From Pseudomonas sp. A-1 (GTDB taxonomy: Bacteria > Pseudomonadota > Gammaproteobacteria > Pseudomonadales > Pseudomonadaceae), in NCBI RefSeq assembly GCF_004801855.1, contig NZ_SSTC01000024.1:1-57183 (forward strand): a stretch of DNA of 57,183 nt, written 5' to 3'. The position numbers and the translations under genes are program-made. Shown here in pieces: positions 33,180-43,798 of the stretch. Below the pieces are notes generated by a model, which saw nothing but the letters and a program-made list of their open reading frames with translations, did not search any database and had not been told where the DNA came from. Position 1 is the first letter of the stretch. Each line of letters opens with the position of its first letter.

Positions 33180-34949
33180 TTAGTGGCTGAGTGCGGCACC
33201 AGCACCCTTCGGAGTACGCACGCTCTCCACCAGATCCTGGACTGCCTTCGGCGGAGCCTCGGTAGCCAGCGACACGGCGTAGGCCACGGCGAAGTTGATG
33301 ATCGCACCCACCGAACCGAAGGCCTGCGGGGAGATGCCGAACAGCCAGTTGTCCGGAGTGTTGGCGAAGGTCGCGGTGCCCGGAATGAAGAACCAGCCCA
33401 GGTACATGAAGATGTAGACGATGGTGACCAGCAGGCCGACAACCATGCCTGCGATCGCGCCCTTGTCGTTCACGCGCTTGGAGAAGATACCCATCATCAG
33501 GACCGGGAACAGGGTCGCTGCCGCCAGACCGAATGCCAGTGCCACTACCTGTGCCGCGAAGCCCGGAGGATTCAGACCCAGCCAGGTGGCCAGCAGGATC
33601 GATACCGCCATGGAGATCCGTGCGGCCTTCATTTCGTTCTCTTCGCTGATCTTCGGATTGATCAGGGTCTTGATCAGGTCATGACTCACGGCGGAAGAGA
33701 TGGCCAGCAGCAGACCGGCAGCGGTGGACAGCGCAGCGGCGATGGCGCCCGCGGCGATCAGACCGATGACCCAGCCCGGCAGGTTGGCGATTTCCGGGTT
33801 GGCCAGCACGATGATGTCGTTGTTGACGGTCAGCTCGTTGCCGTTCCAGCCACGCTCCTGAGCGGTCGGGGTGAACTTGGCGTTGGCGTCGTTGTAGAAC
33901 TGCACGCGGCCATCGCTGTTCTTGTCTTCCCACTTGATCAGACCGGTTTCTTCCCAGGTCTTCACCCACTCGGGACGCTCTTCGTAGGCCAGGGCCGGAG
34001 CCGAAGTACCCTGCGGATACACGGTGGTCATCAGGTTCAGGCGCGCCATGGAAGCCACGGCCGGAGCGGTGAGGTACAGCAGGGCGATGAAGATCAGGGT
34101 CCAGCCGGCGGACCAGCGGGCATCGGCCACCTTCGGCACGGTGAAGAAGCGGATGATGACGTGCGGCAGACCGGCGGTACCGATCATCAGCGACAGGGTG
34201 AACAGGATCATGTTCAGCTTGTTGTCGGCGTCGGCGGTGTAGGCGGCAAAGCCCAGATCGGTGACCACGGCATCCAGCTTGGCCAGCAGCGGCTCGCCGG
34301 ACTCGACGTGGGTACCGATCATGCCCAGCGACGGAATCGGGTTGCCGGTCAGCTGGAAGGCGATGAACACCGCCGGGATGGTGTAGGCAACGATCAGCAC
34401 CACGTACTGGGCCACCTGGGTGTAGGTGATGCCCTTCATGCCGCCGAATACCGCATAGGCGAACACCACGCCAGCGGCGATCCAGATACCGGCCGAGTTG
34501 CTCACTTCGAGGAAGCGGGAGAAGGCGATACCGGCACCGGCCATCTGGCCGATCACGTAGGTCAGGGAGATCAGCAGCAGGCTGATCACCGCCACCAGGC
34601 GCGCGCCACGGCTGTAGAAGCGGTCACCGATGAAGTCCGGTACGGTGAACTTGCCGAACTTGCGCAGGTAGGGCGCCAGCAGCATGGCCAGCAGCACGTA
34701 GCCACCGGTCCAGCCCATCAGGTAGACCGAGGTGGAGTAGCCGCCGGCAGCGATCAGACCGGCCATGGAAATGAAGGAAGCCGCGGACATCCAGTCGGCC
34801 GCAGTGGCCATGCCGTTGGTTACCGGATGCACGCCACCGCCGGCGACGTAGAACTCCTTGGTCGATCCGGCGCGAGCCCAGACCGCGATACCGAAGTAGA
34901 GCGCGAAGGATGCCCCTACGAACAGCATATTGATTACAAATTGGCTCAT
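33180..34949 (-). CDS. Sodium:solute symporter, ActP-like acetate/monocarboxylate transporter
   Basis: 589 residues, about 13 membrane segments, SSS family. Conserved regions: STKEFYVAGGGVHPVTNGMATAADWMSAASF, YVIGQMAGAGIAFSRFLEVS, GTAGLPHVIIRFFTVP. An inserted soluble loop (YEERPEWVKTWEETGLIKWEDKNSDGRVQF) is longer than in E. coli ActP. It likely imports acetate or another short carboxylate with Na+ or H+. DUF485 lies 6 nt upstream, the standard actP-yjcH pairing. GAGGAG precedes the ATG. Confidence 0.88.
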   Translation of the reverse strand: MSQFVINMLFVGASFALYFGIAVWARAGSTKEFYVAGGGVHPVTNGMATAADWMSAASFISMAGLIAAGGYSTSVYLMGWTGGYVLLAMLLAPYLRKFGKFTVPDFIGDRFYSRGARLVAVISLLLISLTYVIGQMAGAGIAFSRFLEVSNSAGIWIAAGVVFAYAVFGGMKGITYTQVAQYVVLIVAYTIPAVFIAFQLTGNPIPSLGMIGTHVESGEPLLAKLDAVVTDLGFAAYTADADNKLNMILFTLSLMIGTAGLPHVIIRFFTVPKVADARWSAGWTLIFIALLYLTAPAVASMARLNLMTTVYPQGTSAPALAYEERPEWVKTWEETGLIKWEDKNSDGRVQFYNDANAKFTPTAQERGWNGNELTVNNDIIVLANPEIANLPGWVIGLIAAGAIAAALSTAAGLLLAISSAVSHDLIKTLINPKISEENEMKAARISMAVSILLATWLGLNPPGFAAQVVALAFGLAAATLFPVLMMGIFSKRVNDKGAIAGMVVGLLVTIVYIFMYLGWFFIPGTATFANTPDNWLFGISPQAFGSVGAIINFAVAYAVSLATEAPPKAVQDLVESVRTPKGAGAALSH

Positions 34950-34955
34950 GCTGGC

Positions 34956-35216
34956 TTACTCCTCGACGCCGAATTCTTTGTCCAGCCTGTTCAGCCTCCA
35001 CGCGTAGTGGAAGATGAGCGCGATGAACGTGATGATGGATCCCTGCTGAGCGAACCAGAAGCCCAGGTCCGCTCCGCCGACTGAAATACCCATCAGCATC
35101 GGGCGTAGAAGAATGCCGAAACCATATGAAACCAGAGCCCAGACCACCAGACTCCACGTGATAAGGCGAACGTTTGCCTTCCAGTACGCAGCAGAATTGC
35201 TCTTATCGTCTGCCAT
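34956..35216 (-). CDS. DUF485 membrane protein (YjcH-like)
   Basis: 86 residues from the ATG at 35216, with GGAGAAAGG upstream, rather than 14 codons earlier. Two membrane segments (VRLITWSLVVWALVSYGFGILL and GFWFAQQGSIITFIALIFHYAW). Family members accompany ActP-type symporters and are presumed to assist them. First gene of the minus-strand operon; its promoter must lie in the following 635-nt intergenic region. Confidence 0.9.
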   Translation of the reverse strand: MADDKSNSAAYWKANVRLITWSLVVWALVSYGFGILLRPMLMGISVGGADLGFWFAQQGSIITFIALIFHYAWRLNRLDKEFGVEE

Positions 35217-35851
35217 TACCTTTCTCCGTATTGTTTTTATTGCAGGTGAAAGAACCACATCCTGAATCTAACAAAGGGGCTGCGACAAAAGTAATCCCCG
35301 ACTTTAGTCTGAAGCCCGTCCCAGACGCCTCCCGCTCCGCCGGCTCACGGCGATGGCGAGCCCCTCGACCGGGGGCGGCCGGACAGGTCATGCTGCGTTG
35401 TCCGGGGCATGTGCTCGACAAGCGCAATTCCCGGCACATCCCGCCAGGCTCCCGGGCTTGCCGCAGCGGCAAACCTCCGCACCCGGGATCAGCGGCAAGG
35501 CGCGGGCGTCGCGCCGGCCCCGGCAATCCCCGGCGATGGAAACGGCAATCCCGATTTCAGGCCCGGCTGATAGGCCGAGTGTGCTGGATGCCAGGGCAGC
35601 CACAGCAATATTTGGCGACAAATCAGCGTGCCGAAAGTCCCCTGCTCCGACGGCACCCTTTCGGCTCAGGAAAGAATTTATTCATTCACGACTGCGCACA
35701 CCGGCAACCGAACGAGCGGATCGCGACAGCCGCAGGCACGACAGCGAAACCGGCATTGGACCCGATGCAAGAGCCACTCAACCGGCGCTCTGCGGCACCC
35801 ACACGCCAACCTGCTAGACTGTCCGGCCTTGTTTCCATCCAGGCCCGCCCC
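35217..35851. other. 635-nt intergenic region between the DUF485 gene and dbpA
   Basis: No frame on either strand looks coding. It must hold the promoter of the acetate-symporter operon and that of dbpA, for which TAGACT at 35815-35820 is a good -10. A locally AT-rich stretch is near 35670-35690. I see no clear small RNA or known operator. Confidence 0.5.
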
Positions 35852-37228
<1,377 letters not shown>

Positions 37229-37373
37229 GCCGCAGGCGCCGGCGGACGCCCGCGCCAGCCGACTGACGGCACCCCTGCCCGCGGCCGGCCGCGCCGCCAG
37301 TGGCTACAGTTGGAAGACGGCCGCGTGCCAGCCAGGCACGCGGGCGACTGTCCACGGAATTCGCGAGGCTCCC

Positions 37374-39290
37374 ATGCCACAGGACTCCAGCCGGCACCGC
37401 GTGCAGGCAACGCGGCGGGCTGCCCGCGGCACGGTCGCGGCGCGGGTCCTGCTGCTCGCCCTGCTGACACTGTTCGCCCTGGCGGTGCGCGGCGAAGAGG
37501 CCAGGCCGCTGCTGCGCCTCGACGGCCACGAGCGGGCCCTCGACCTGTACCCCTACCTCGCCCTGTACCGCACGACCGACGATGTCCGGCCGGGCGACCC
37601 GGCGCCGCCGCTGCAGGCGCACTTCCAGCCGCTGCTCCGGCGCAGCGAGCTCAACCTCGGCTACACCGCGGACCGCGTCTGGCTGCGCCTGGAGCTGCAG
37701 TCGCAGGCCGCGCAGCCCGCCGAGTGGCGCATCGCCTTCAGCTATCCGGCGCTCGATCGCATCGAGCTGTTCAGCCTGGGCGCGGACGGCCTGCAGCGGC
37801 AGAGCGCCGGCGACAGCCTGCCGCGCACGCAACGCAGCCTCGACCATCGCGCGCCGCTGTTCGCCGTGCACCTGGCGCCCGGCGAGCGGCGCACCCTGTA
37901 CTTCCTGGCGCACAGCTCGGGCAGCCTGTCCCTCGATGCCCGCCTGTGGACGGCGGCAGCCTTCCTGCACGACAACCAGAACGCCAGCCTGCTGCTGGCC
38001 CTGTACTTCGGCACCCTGCTGGGTCTGGCCGGCTACAACCTGCTGCTGTTCCTCGCCCTGCGCGAGCGCAGCTTCCTGCTCTACGTGCTGTTCGCCGCCA
38101 GCGGCGGCCTGGCCATGCTCGCCCTCACCGGCCTCGGCGCCCAGTACCTGTGGCCGCAGGGCGGCGCCTGGGGCACCCGCGCCCTGCCCTGCTTCCTCGG
38201 CCTGGCCAACCTCGGCGCCATCCTGTTCAGCCGCAGCTTCCTCGACAGCGCACGTCATGTGCCACGCTGGCATCGCCTGCTGAACATCGCCCTCGCCGTG
38301 CAGCTGCCGATCACCCTCGCCACCCTGCTGCTCGCCGCCCCGCTGATGCTGCAGGTGCTGGCCCACGCCAGCCTGGCCAACATCGTCCTGCTGCTCGGCT
38401 GCGGCCTGGCCTGTGCGCGCCGCCAGGTGCCGGCGGCGCGGGTGTTCGTCGCCGCCGGGCTGATGCTGCTGGGCGGCTCGCTGCTGCTGGCGCTGCGCAA
38501 CTTCGGCGTGGCGGCGTCCAACGCCTTCACCGTCAACGCCCTGCTGCTCGGCTCGGCGCTGGAGCTGCTGCTGCTGTCCTTCGGCCTCGCGCAGCGCCTC
38601 AGCGTGCTGCGCCAGCGCCAGGCCGACGCCACCCTCGACGCCCAGCAGCAGGACCTGCGCGCCCTGCAGGAGCAGGAGCGGATCCTCGAGCAGCGGGTGG
38701 CCGAGCGCACCGAGGCGCTGGCCGCCGCCAACGAACGCCTGCGCGAGCTGGCGCTGCAGGACCCGCTCACCGGCCTGGCCAACCGCACGGCCATGCGCCA
38801 GCACCTCGAGCAGGCCTGGCAGCGCGCGCGCCGGCGCCGCGAGATGCTCGCGCTGATCCTCCTCGACCTCGACGGCTTCAAGCCGGTCAACGACTGCCAC
38901 GGCCACGAGACCGGCGACCGGCTGCTGGTCCAGGTCGCTCACCGCCTGCAGGCCAGCGCGCGCAGCAGCGACCTGGTGGCGCGCCTGGGCGGCGACGAGT
39001 TCGTGCTGGTCTGCGAGGGTATCGGCAGCGAACTGCAGGCCGAGCAACTGGCCGGGCGCATCCTCGAGGAACTGGCCCGGCCCTTCCGCCTCGACGGCGT
39101 GGAGATCCGCATCGGCGCCAGCATCGGCATCAGCTTCGGCCTCGGCTGCCAGTGCTGCGAGGACCTGCTGCGCGAGGCCGACCAGGCCATGTACCGGGCC
39201 AAGGCCGCCGGGCGCAACTGCATGCACCTGGGGCGCCGCCTGGCCGAGGGCGAGACGCTGGACGAGCCGGCGGCGCCGGACGAGCTGTGA
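37374..39290 (+). CDS. 7TMR-DISM diguanylate cyclase (GGDEF)
   Basis: 638 residues. Signal-anchor (LLLALLTLFALAV), extracytoplasmic 7TMR-DISM sensor (about 45-195), seven membrane segments (about 200-410), a coiled coil (LRQRQADATLDAQQQDLRALQ region), and a GGDEF domain (about 465-620) with intact RLGGDEFVLV. An RSSD inhibitory site lies five residues before GGDEF, so product inhibition is expected. It makes cyclic di-GMP in response to an external ligand, probably a carbohydrate-like molecule from the sensor class. Single gene, GAGG upstream. Confidence 0.92.
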   Translation: MPQDSSRHRVQATRRAARGTVAARVLLLALLTLFALAVRGEEARPLLRLDGHERALDLYPYLALYRTTDDVRPGDPAPPLQAHFQPLLRRSELNLGYTADRVWLRLELQSQAAQPAEWRIAFSYPALDRIELFSLGADGLQRQSAGDSLPRTQRSLDHRAPLFAVHLAPGERRTLYFLAHSSGSLSLDARLWTAAAFLHDNQNASLLLALYFGTLLGLAGYNLLLFLALRERSFLLYVLFAASGGLAMLALTGLGAQYLWPQGGAWGTRALPCFLGLANLGAILFSRSFLDSARHVPRWHRLLNIALAVQLPITLATLLLAAPLMLQVLAHASLANIVLLLGCGLACARRQVPAARVFVAAGLMLLGGSLLLALRNFGVAASNAFTVNALLLGSALELLLLSFGLAQRLSVLRQRQADATLDAQQQDLRALQEQERILEQRVAERTEALAAANERLRELALQDPLTGLANRTAMRQHLEQAWQRARRRREMLALILLDLDGFKPVNDCHGHETGDRLLVQVAHRLQASARSSDLVARLGGDEFVLVCEGIGSELQAEQLAGRILEELARPFRLDGVEIRIGASIGISFGLGCQCCEDLLREADQAMYRAKAAGRNCMHLGRRLAEGETLDEPAAPDEL

Positions 39291-39405
39291 ACGCCACCCG
39301 GCCGGGCCGGAGCTGCACCGCGCCGGGCGGCTGTGTTTAGAATGCTCGCCAAGCGGTCGCCGGCCCGGCCGGTTCCGCGCCCGCCCCTTGCCTGCAGGAC
39401 GCTCC

Positions 39406-41601
39406 ATGCCCGCCACCTCGCTCCGCCACTCCCTGCGCCGCCTGTGGGCGCTGGACAAGTTCAGCTACAGCCTGCGGGTGCTGGTCGCCCTCACCGGCAG
39501 CATGGCGCTGTGCTGGACCCTGGGCAGCATGGAGCTGCTGATCCCGCTGTTCCTCGGCATTGTCGCCAGCGCCCTGGCCGAGACCGACGACAGCTGGCGC
39601 GGCCGCCTGCGCGCGCTGCTGGTGACCCTGGCGTGCTTCGCCACGGCGGCCTTCGCCGTCGAGCTGCTGTTCCCCTATCCCTGGCTGTTCGTCGCCGCCC
39701 TGGCGCTGTCGACCTTCGCCCTGACCATGCTCGGCGCGGTCGGCGAGCGCTACGGCACCATCGCCTCGGCCACCCTGATCCTGTCCATCTACACCATGAT
39801 CGGCGTCGACCAGCGCGGCGGCGAGGTCGCCGACCTGTGGCGCGAGCCGCTGCTGCTGGTCGCCGGCGCCGCCTGGTACGGCGCGCTCTCGGTGCTCTGG
39901 CAGGCGCTGTTCAGCCAGCAGCCGGTGCAGCAGGCGCTGGCCCGGGTGTTCCGCGAGCTGGACCAGTACCTGCGCCTGAAGGCGGCGCTGTTCGAGCCGG
40001 TGCGCGAGCTGGACGTCGAGCGCCGGCGCCTGGAGCTGGCGCAGCAGAACGGCCGCCTGGTGGCGGCGCTCAACGCGGCCAAGGAAATCATCCTGCACCG
40101 CGTCGGCAAGGGCCGCGCCAACCCGCAGGTCAGCCGCTACCTGAAGCTGTACTTCCTCGCCCAGGACATCCACGAACGCGCCAGCTCCTCACACTACCCC
40201 TATACCGCGCTGGCCGAGGCGTTCTTCCACAGCGACGTGCTGTTCCGCTGCCGCCTGCTGCTGCGCCAGCAGGGCAAGGCCTGCCGAGCGCTGGCCCGGG
40301 CCATCGAGCTGCGCCAGCCATTCGAGTACCAGCGCGCCAGCGCCCAGGCCCGCGACGACCTCGAGGCCTCGCTGGCCTACCTGCAGGCGCAGGACAACCC
40401 GCAGTGGCGCGAGCTGCTGCGCGCCCTGCGCGCGCTGGCCGACAACCTCGGCACCCTCGAGCGCCTGCTCGGCGCGGCGAGCAACCCGGATACCCTGGCC
40501 GAGGAGCAGGACAGCACCCTGCACGACCGCGACCCGCACAGCCTCGCCGAGGTCTGGCAGCGCCTGCGCCTGCAGCTCACCCCCACCGCCCTGCTGTTCC
40601 GCCACGCCCTGCGCCTGGCCGCGGCGCTGGCCGCCGGCTACGGCGTGCTGCACGCCATCCATCCGACCCAGGGCTACTGGATCCTGCTGACCACCGTGTT
40701 CGTCTGCCAGCCCAGCTACGGCGCCACGCGCACCAAGCTGGTCCAGCGCATCGGCGGCACCATGCTGGGCCTGCTGGCCGGCTGGGCGCTGTTCGACCTG
40801 TTCCCCGGCGCGCTGGTGCAGTCGCTGATCGCGGTGGCCGCCGGAGTGGTGTTCTTCGCCACCCGCGCCAGCCGCTACACCCTGGCCACCGCGGCGATCA
40901 CCCTGATGGTGCTGTTCTGCTTCAACCAGGTCGGCGACGGCTACGGGCTGATCTGGCCGCGGCTGGTCGACACCCTGCTCGGCAGCCTGATCGCCGGCCT
41001 CGCCGTGTTCCTGATCCTCCCCGACTGGCAGGGCCGCCGCCTGCCCAGCGTGATGGCCAGCACCCTGCACAGCCATGCCAGCTACCTGCGGCAGATCCTC
41101 CAGCAGTACGCCAGCGGCAAGCGCGACGACCTCGCCTACCGCCTGGCCCGGCGCAACGCGCACAACGCCGACGCCGCGCTGGCCGCCTGCCTGGCCAGCA
41201 TGCGCCTGGAGCCGGGCCACTTCCGCCGCGAGGCGGACGTGGGCTTTCGTGGCCTGGCGCTGTCGCACACCCTGCTCGGCTACCTGTCGGCGCTCGGCGC
41301 GCATCGCCCCGGCCAGCCCCTCGAACTGCACGGCAGCCTGGTCGAGCAGGCCGCCGCCCACCTGACCGCCAGCCTCGAGAGCATCGCCCGCGGGCTGCAG
41401 GCGCGCCAGGCGCCGGAGGCGCCGCCGCGCGACGAGGAGGCGCTGGCCCGCGAGCTGGAGCAGCTGCCGGAGGACGGCGACGAACGCCAGCGCCTGCTGC
41501 GCACCGAACTGGCGCTGATCTGCCGCCAACTCCAGCCGCTGCGAGAACTGGCGGCGCGCCTGCTGCGCCCGGGCGAGGACGCACGACCAGCGGCGGCCTG
41601 A
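39406..41601 (+). CDS. yccS: YccS-like FUSC-family inner-membrane protein
   Basis: 731 residues from ATG 39406, with AGGA upstream. Two blocks of about six membrane segments (residues 20-150 and 400-530) separated by and followed by cytoplasmic helical domains. SMELLIPLFLGIVASALAETDDSWRGR and HPTQGYWILLTTVFVCQPSYGATRTK are typical of the YccS/YhfK group. Substrate unknown; related proteins export aromatic acids. A -10-like TAGAAT lies at 39338-39343. Confidence 0.85.
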   Translation: MPATSLRHSLRRLWALDKFSYSLRVLVALTGSMALCWTLGSMELLIPLFLGIVASALAETDDSWRGRLRALLVTLACFATAAFAVELLFPYPWLFVAALALSTFALTMLGAVGERYGTIASATLILSIYTMIGVDQRGGEVADLWREPLLLVAGAAWYGALSVLWQALFSQQPVQQALARVFRELDQYLRLKAALFEPVRELDVERRRLELAQQNGRLVAALNAAKEIILHRVGKGRANPQVSRYLKLYFLAQDIHERASSSHYPYTALAEAFFHSDVLFRCRLLLRQQGKACRALARAIELRQPFEYQRASAQARDDLEASLAYLQAQDNPQWRELLRALRALADNLGTLERLLGAASNPDTLAEEQDSTLHDRDPHSLAEVWQRLRLQLTPTALLFRHALRLAAALAAGYGVLHAIHPTQGYWILLTTVFVCQPSYGATRTKLVQRIGGTMLGLLAGWALFDLFPGALVQSLIAVAAGVVFFATRASRYTLATAAITLMVLFCFNQVGDGYGLIWPRLVDTLLGSLIAGLAVFLILPDWQGRRLPSVMASTLHSHASYLRQILQQYASGKRDDLAYRLARRNAHNADAALAACLASMRLEPGHFRREADVGFRGLALSHTLLGYLSALGAHRPGQPLELHGSLVEQAAAHLTASLESIARGLQARQAPEAPPRDEEALARELEQLPEDGDERQRLLRTELALICRQLQPLRELAARLLRPGEDARPAAA

Positions 41602-41670
41602 AGGGCGGCCCGGGAGAATTCCGCGCTGGCGTCCTACACTCAGGGTTCACCCACCCGAGGAGAGCCGTCC

Positions 41671-41979
41671 ATGGCCCGTAAAAACCCCTCCATGGATCCA
41701 CTGCTCGCCGACTTCCAGGCGCTGGTTCAGGACACCGAGAAGCTGCTGCAGCAGTCGGCCAGCCTGGCCGGCGACCAGGCCGAAGGGCTGCGCGAACAGC
41801 TCAGGAGCAGCCTCGCCCGCGCCCGCAGCAGCCTGCAGGTCGGCGAGGAGTCGATGAACAAGTGCTGCAAGGCCGGCGTCGAGGCGACCGAGCACTACGT
41901 GCAGGCGCATCCCCTGCAGTCGCTCGGCCTGTGTGCCGGCATCGGCTTCCTGCTCGGCATGCTGATCGCCCGGCGCTGA
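41671..41979 (+). CDS. ElaB/YqjD-type (DUF883) membrane-anchored ribosome-binding protein
   Basis: 102 residues: a long amphipathic helix (about 8-75) and a C-terminal membrane anchor (SLGLCAGIGFLLGMLIARR). E. coli YqjD binds stationary-phase ribosomes at the membrane. The N-terminus is MARKNPSMDPLL. First of three overlapping or adjacent genes (YqjD, YqjE, YqjK order). TACACT at 41635-41640 may be its -10; GAGGAG precedes the start. Confidence 0.88.
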   Translation: MARKNPSMDPLLADFQALVQDTEKLLQQSASLAGDQAEGLREQLRSSLARARSSLQVGEESMNKCCKAGVEATEHYVQAHPLQSLGLCAGIGFLLGMLIARR

Positions 41980-41983
41980 AGCG

Positions 41984-42376
41984 ATGAGCGCGGGAACGCA
42001 GGACGCCCCCGCCAACGACGCCGGCAGCTCGGCGCTGCGCGGAGCAGGAGCCGCCGCCCTCGGCCTGCTGCACGGGCACCTCGAGCTGCTGGGCATCGAG
42101 CTGCAGGAACAGAAGGCCGCCAGCCTGCGCCAGCTGCTGTGCGCCGGCCTGGCCCTGGTGTTCGGCCTGCTCCTGCTGTTCGCCCTCAGCGTGCTGGTGC
42201 TGCTGCTGTGCTGGGACAGCTATCGCCTGGAGGCGACCGTCGCCCTGTGCCTGTTCCACGGGCTGGGCTGCCTGCTGGCGCTGTGGCGCCTGCGCGTCGC
42301 CCTGTGCCGGCAGGCCTCCCCCTTCAGCGCCAGCCTCGAAGAGCTGGCGCGCGACCGCGAGCAACTGCTGCCATGA
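41984..42376 (+). CDS. YqjE/phage-holin-family membrane protein
   Basis: 130 residues, two membrane segments (LALVFGLLLLFALSVLVLLLC and ATVALCLFHGLGCLLALW), preceded by a helix with LLHGHLELLGIELQEQK. Family of the E. coli YqjE protein, grouped with holin-3 by fold and not a phage gene. It starts 4 nt after the DUF883 stop and overlaps the next gene by 4 nt. Confidence 0.85.
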   Translation: MSAGTQDAPANDAGSSALRGAGAAALGLLHGHLELLGIELQEQKAASLRQLLCAGLALVFGLLLLFALSVLVLLLCWDSYRLEATVALCLFHGLGCLLALWRLRVALCRQASPFSASLEELARDREQLLP

Positions 42377-42723
42377 TCCCGCCACGCCTGCCGGAACACA
42401 CCTCCCCGCAACAGATGCGCAAGGCGCTGGTACGCATGCGCCTGGAGCTGCACCGTCAGCAGCTGCACTATGAGAGCCTGCGCCTGACCCAGCCACTGCA
42501 GCAGGTGCGCGCCTGGCAACAGCGCCTGAACCTGCGGCATGCGTCGTTGTGGGGACTGGCCGGAGTCACCCTGCTCGGCTTCCTCGGCGGCCGCGGCACC
42601 GGCGGCCTGCGCCACTGGCTGCGCCAGGCCGGGCCCTACGTGCCGCTGCTGGTCAGCGCGCTGCGCCTGTTCGGCTCGCCGCGCAAGCACAGCCCGTCGC
42701 CGCCAGGCCCGCCCTCGCCCTGA
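42373..42723 (+). CDS. YqjK-like protein
   Basis: 116 residues in an ATGA overlap with the previous gene. N-terminal positively charged helix (MRKALVRMRLELHRQQLHYESLRL), one possible membrane segment (ASLWGLAGVTLLGFLGG), proline-rich C-terminus. Position is the main support for the YqjK label; sequence similarity is weak. Confidence 0.72.
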   Translation: MIPPRLPEHTSPQQMRKALVRMRLELHRQQLHYESLRLTQPLQQVRAWQQRLNLRHASLWGLAGVTLLGFLGGRGTGGLRHWLRQAGPYVPLLVSALRLFGSPRKHSPSPPGPPSP

Positions 42724-42838
42724 GTAGTTTGGGCGCCCCGGCATACATGCTCGCTGGTCCTGCCCGCCAGGCCGCCCTAGACTGAATCTCACAAGTGCCC
42801 GCAGGCGCGCCCCAGACGCCACGACCGGAGAGTCCGCG

Positions 42839-43786
42839 ATGACCACCAGCAGTGAAACCGCCTTCGACCCCCGCGTGTTCCGCCGCGCGCTGGGCAACTT
42901 CGCCACCGGCGTCACCATAGTCACCGCGCGCAGCCCGAGCGGCGAGCAGGTCGGCGTCACCGCCAACAGCTTCAACTCGGTATCGCTCGACCCGCCGCTG
43001 ATTCTCTGGAGCATCGACAAGCGCTCGGCCAGCCACGCGGTGTTCGAGGCCGCCAGCCACTTCACGGTGAACATCCTCGCCGCCGACCAGATCGAGCTGT
43101 CCAACCACTTCGCCCGCCCGCAGGAGGACAAGTTCGCCGGGATCGGCTACGAAGCGGGCCTCGGCGGCGCGCCGCTGCTGCCCGACTGCGCCGCGCGCTT
43201 CCAGTGCGAGCGCCACCAGCAGGTGGACGGCGGCGACCACTGGATCCTGATCGGCAAGGTGGTGGCCTTCGACGACTTCGGCCGCTCGCCGCTGCTCTAC
43301 CACCAGGGCGCCTACTCGATGGTCCTGCCGCACCCGCGCGCGCCGCGCAGGAGCGACCCGAACGCCGCGCCGGCCCCGGCGATGCACGGCCGGCTGATGG
43401 GCAGCAACCTGTTCTACCTGATGATCCAGGCGGTCAACGCCTACCAGGCCAGCTACGCGCCCAAGCAGCTGTCCACCGGCCTGAGCACCAGCGAGGCACG
43501 CATGCTGATGGTGCTGGAGGACAGCGCCCAGCTCGACCTGGTCGCCCTGCAGCGCGAGGTAGCGATGCCGACCCGCGAGATCAAGGAGGCGCTGGCCAAC
43601 CTGCGGCAGAAGGGCCTGGTGAGCGAGAGCGCGGCCGGCCACGCGCTGACCGAGGCCGGCCGCGCGCAGACCGAGGCGCTGTGGGACATCTCGCGGCGCC
43701 AGCAGGAGGCGGTGTTCGCCGGGGTCAGCGCCGAGGACCTCGAGGCCTTCAAGAAGGTGCTGAAGGTTGTGATGGCGGCACAGTAA
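42839..43786 (+). CDS. Flavin reductase with C-terminal MarR-like domain (HpaH C1-type reductase)
   Basis: 315 residues. Residues 1-165 are a flavin-reductase domain (FRRALGNFATGVTIVTA, GVTANSFNSVSLDPPLILWSID). Residues 185-315 form a winged-helix, MarR-like domain (LSTSEARMLMVLEDSAQLDL, TREIKEALANLRQKGLVSESA). This two-domain plan matches the reductase of Acinetobacter p-hydroxyphenylacetate hydroxylase, where the C-domain is autoinhibitory and binds the aromatic substrate. The partner oxygenase is not in the window. -10 TAGACT at 42778-42783; CGGAGAG precedes the start. Confidence 0.85.
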   Translation: MTTSSETAFDPRVFRRALGNFATGVTIVTARSPSGEQVGVTANSFNSVSLDPPLILWSIDKRSASHAVFEAASHFTVNILAADQIELSNHFARPQEDKFAGIGYEAGLGGAPLLPDCAARFQCERHQQVDGGDHWILIGKVVAFDDFGRSPLLYHQGAYSMVLPHPRAPRRSDPNAAPAPAMHGRLMGSNLFYLMIQAVNAYQASYAPKQLSTGLSTSEARMLMVLEDSAQLDLVALQREVAMPTREIKEALANLRQKGLVSESAAGHALTEAGRAQTEALWDISRRQQEAVFAGVSAEDLEAFKKVLKVVMAAQ

Positions 43787-43798
43787 GCGCGGCCTGTC

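Noticed and set aside
41984-42376. Prophage remnant (holin)
   Set aside because: The protein is of the YqjE family, sits in the YqjD-YqjE-YqjK order and has no phage neighbours.
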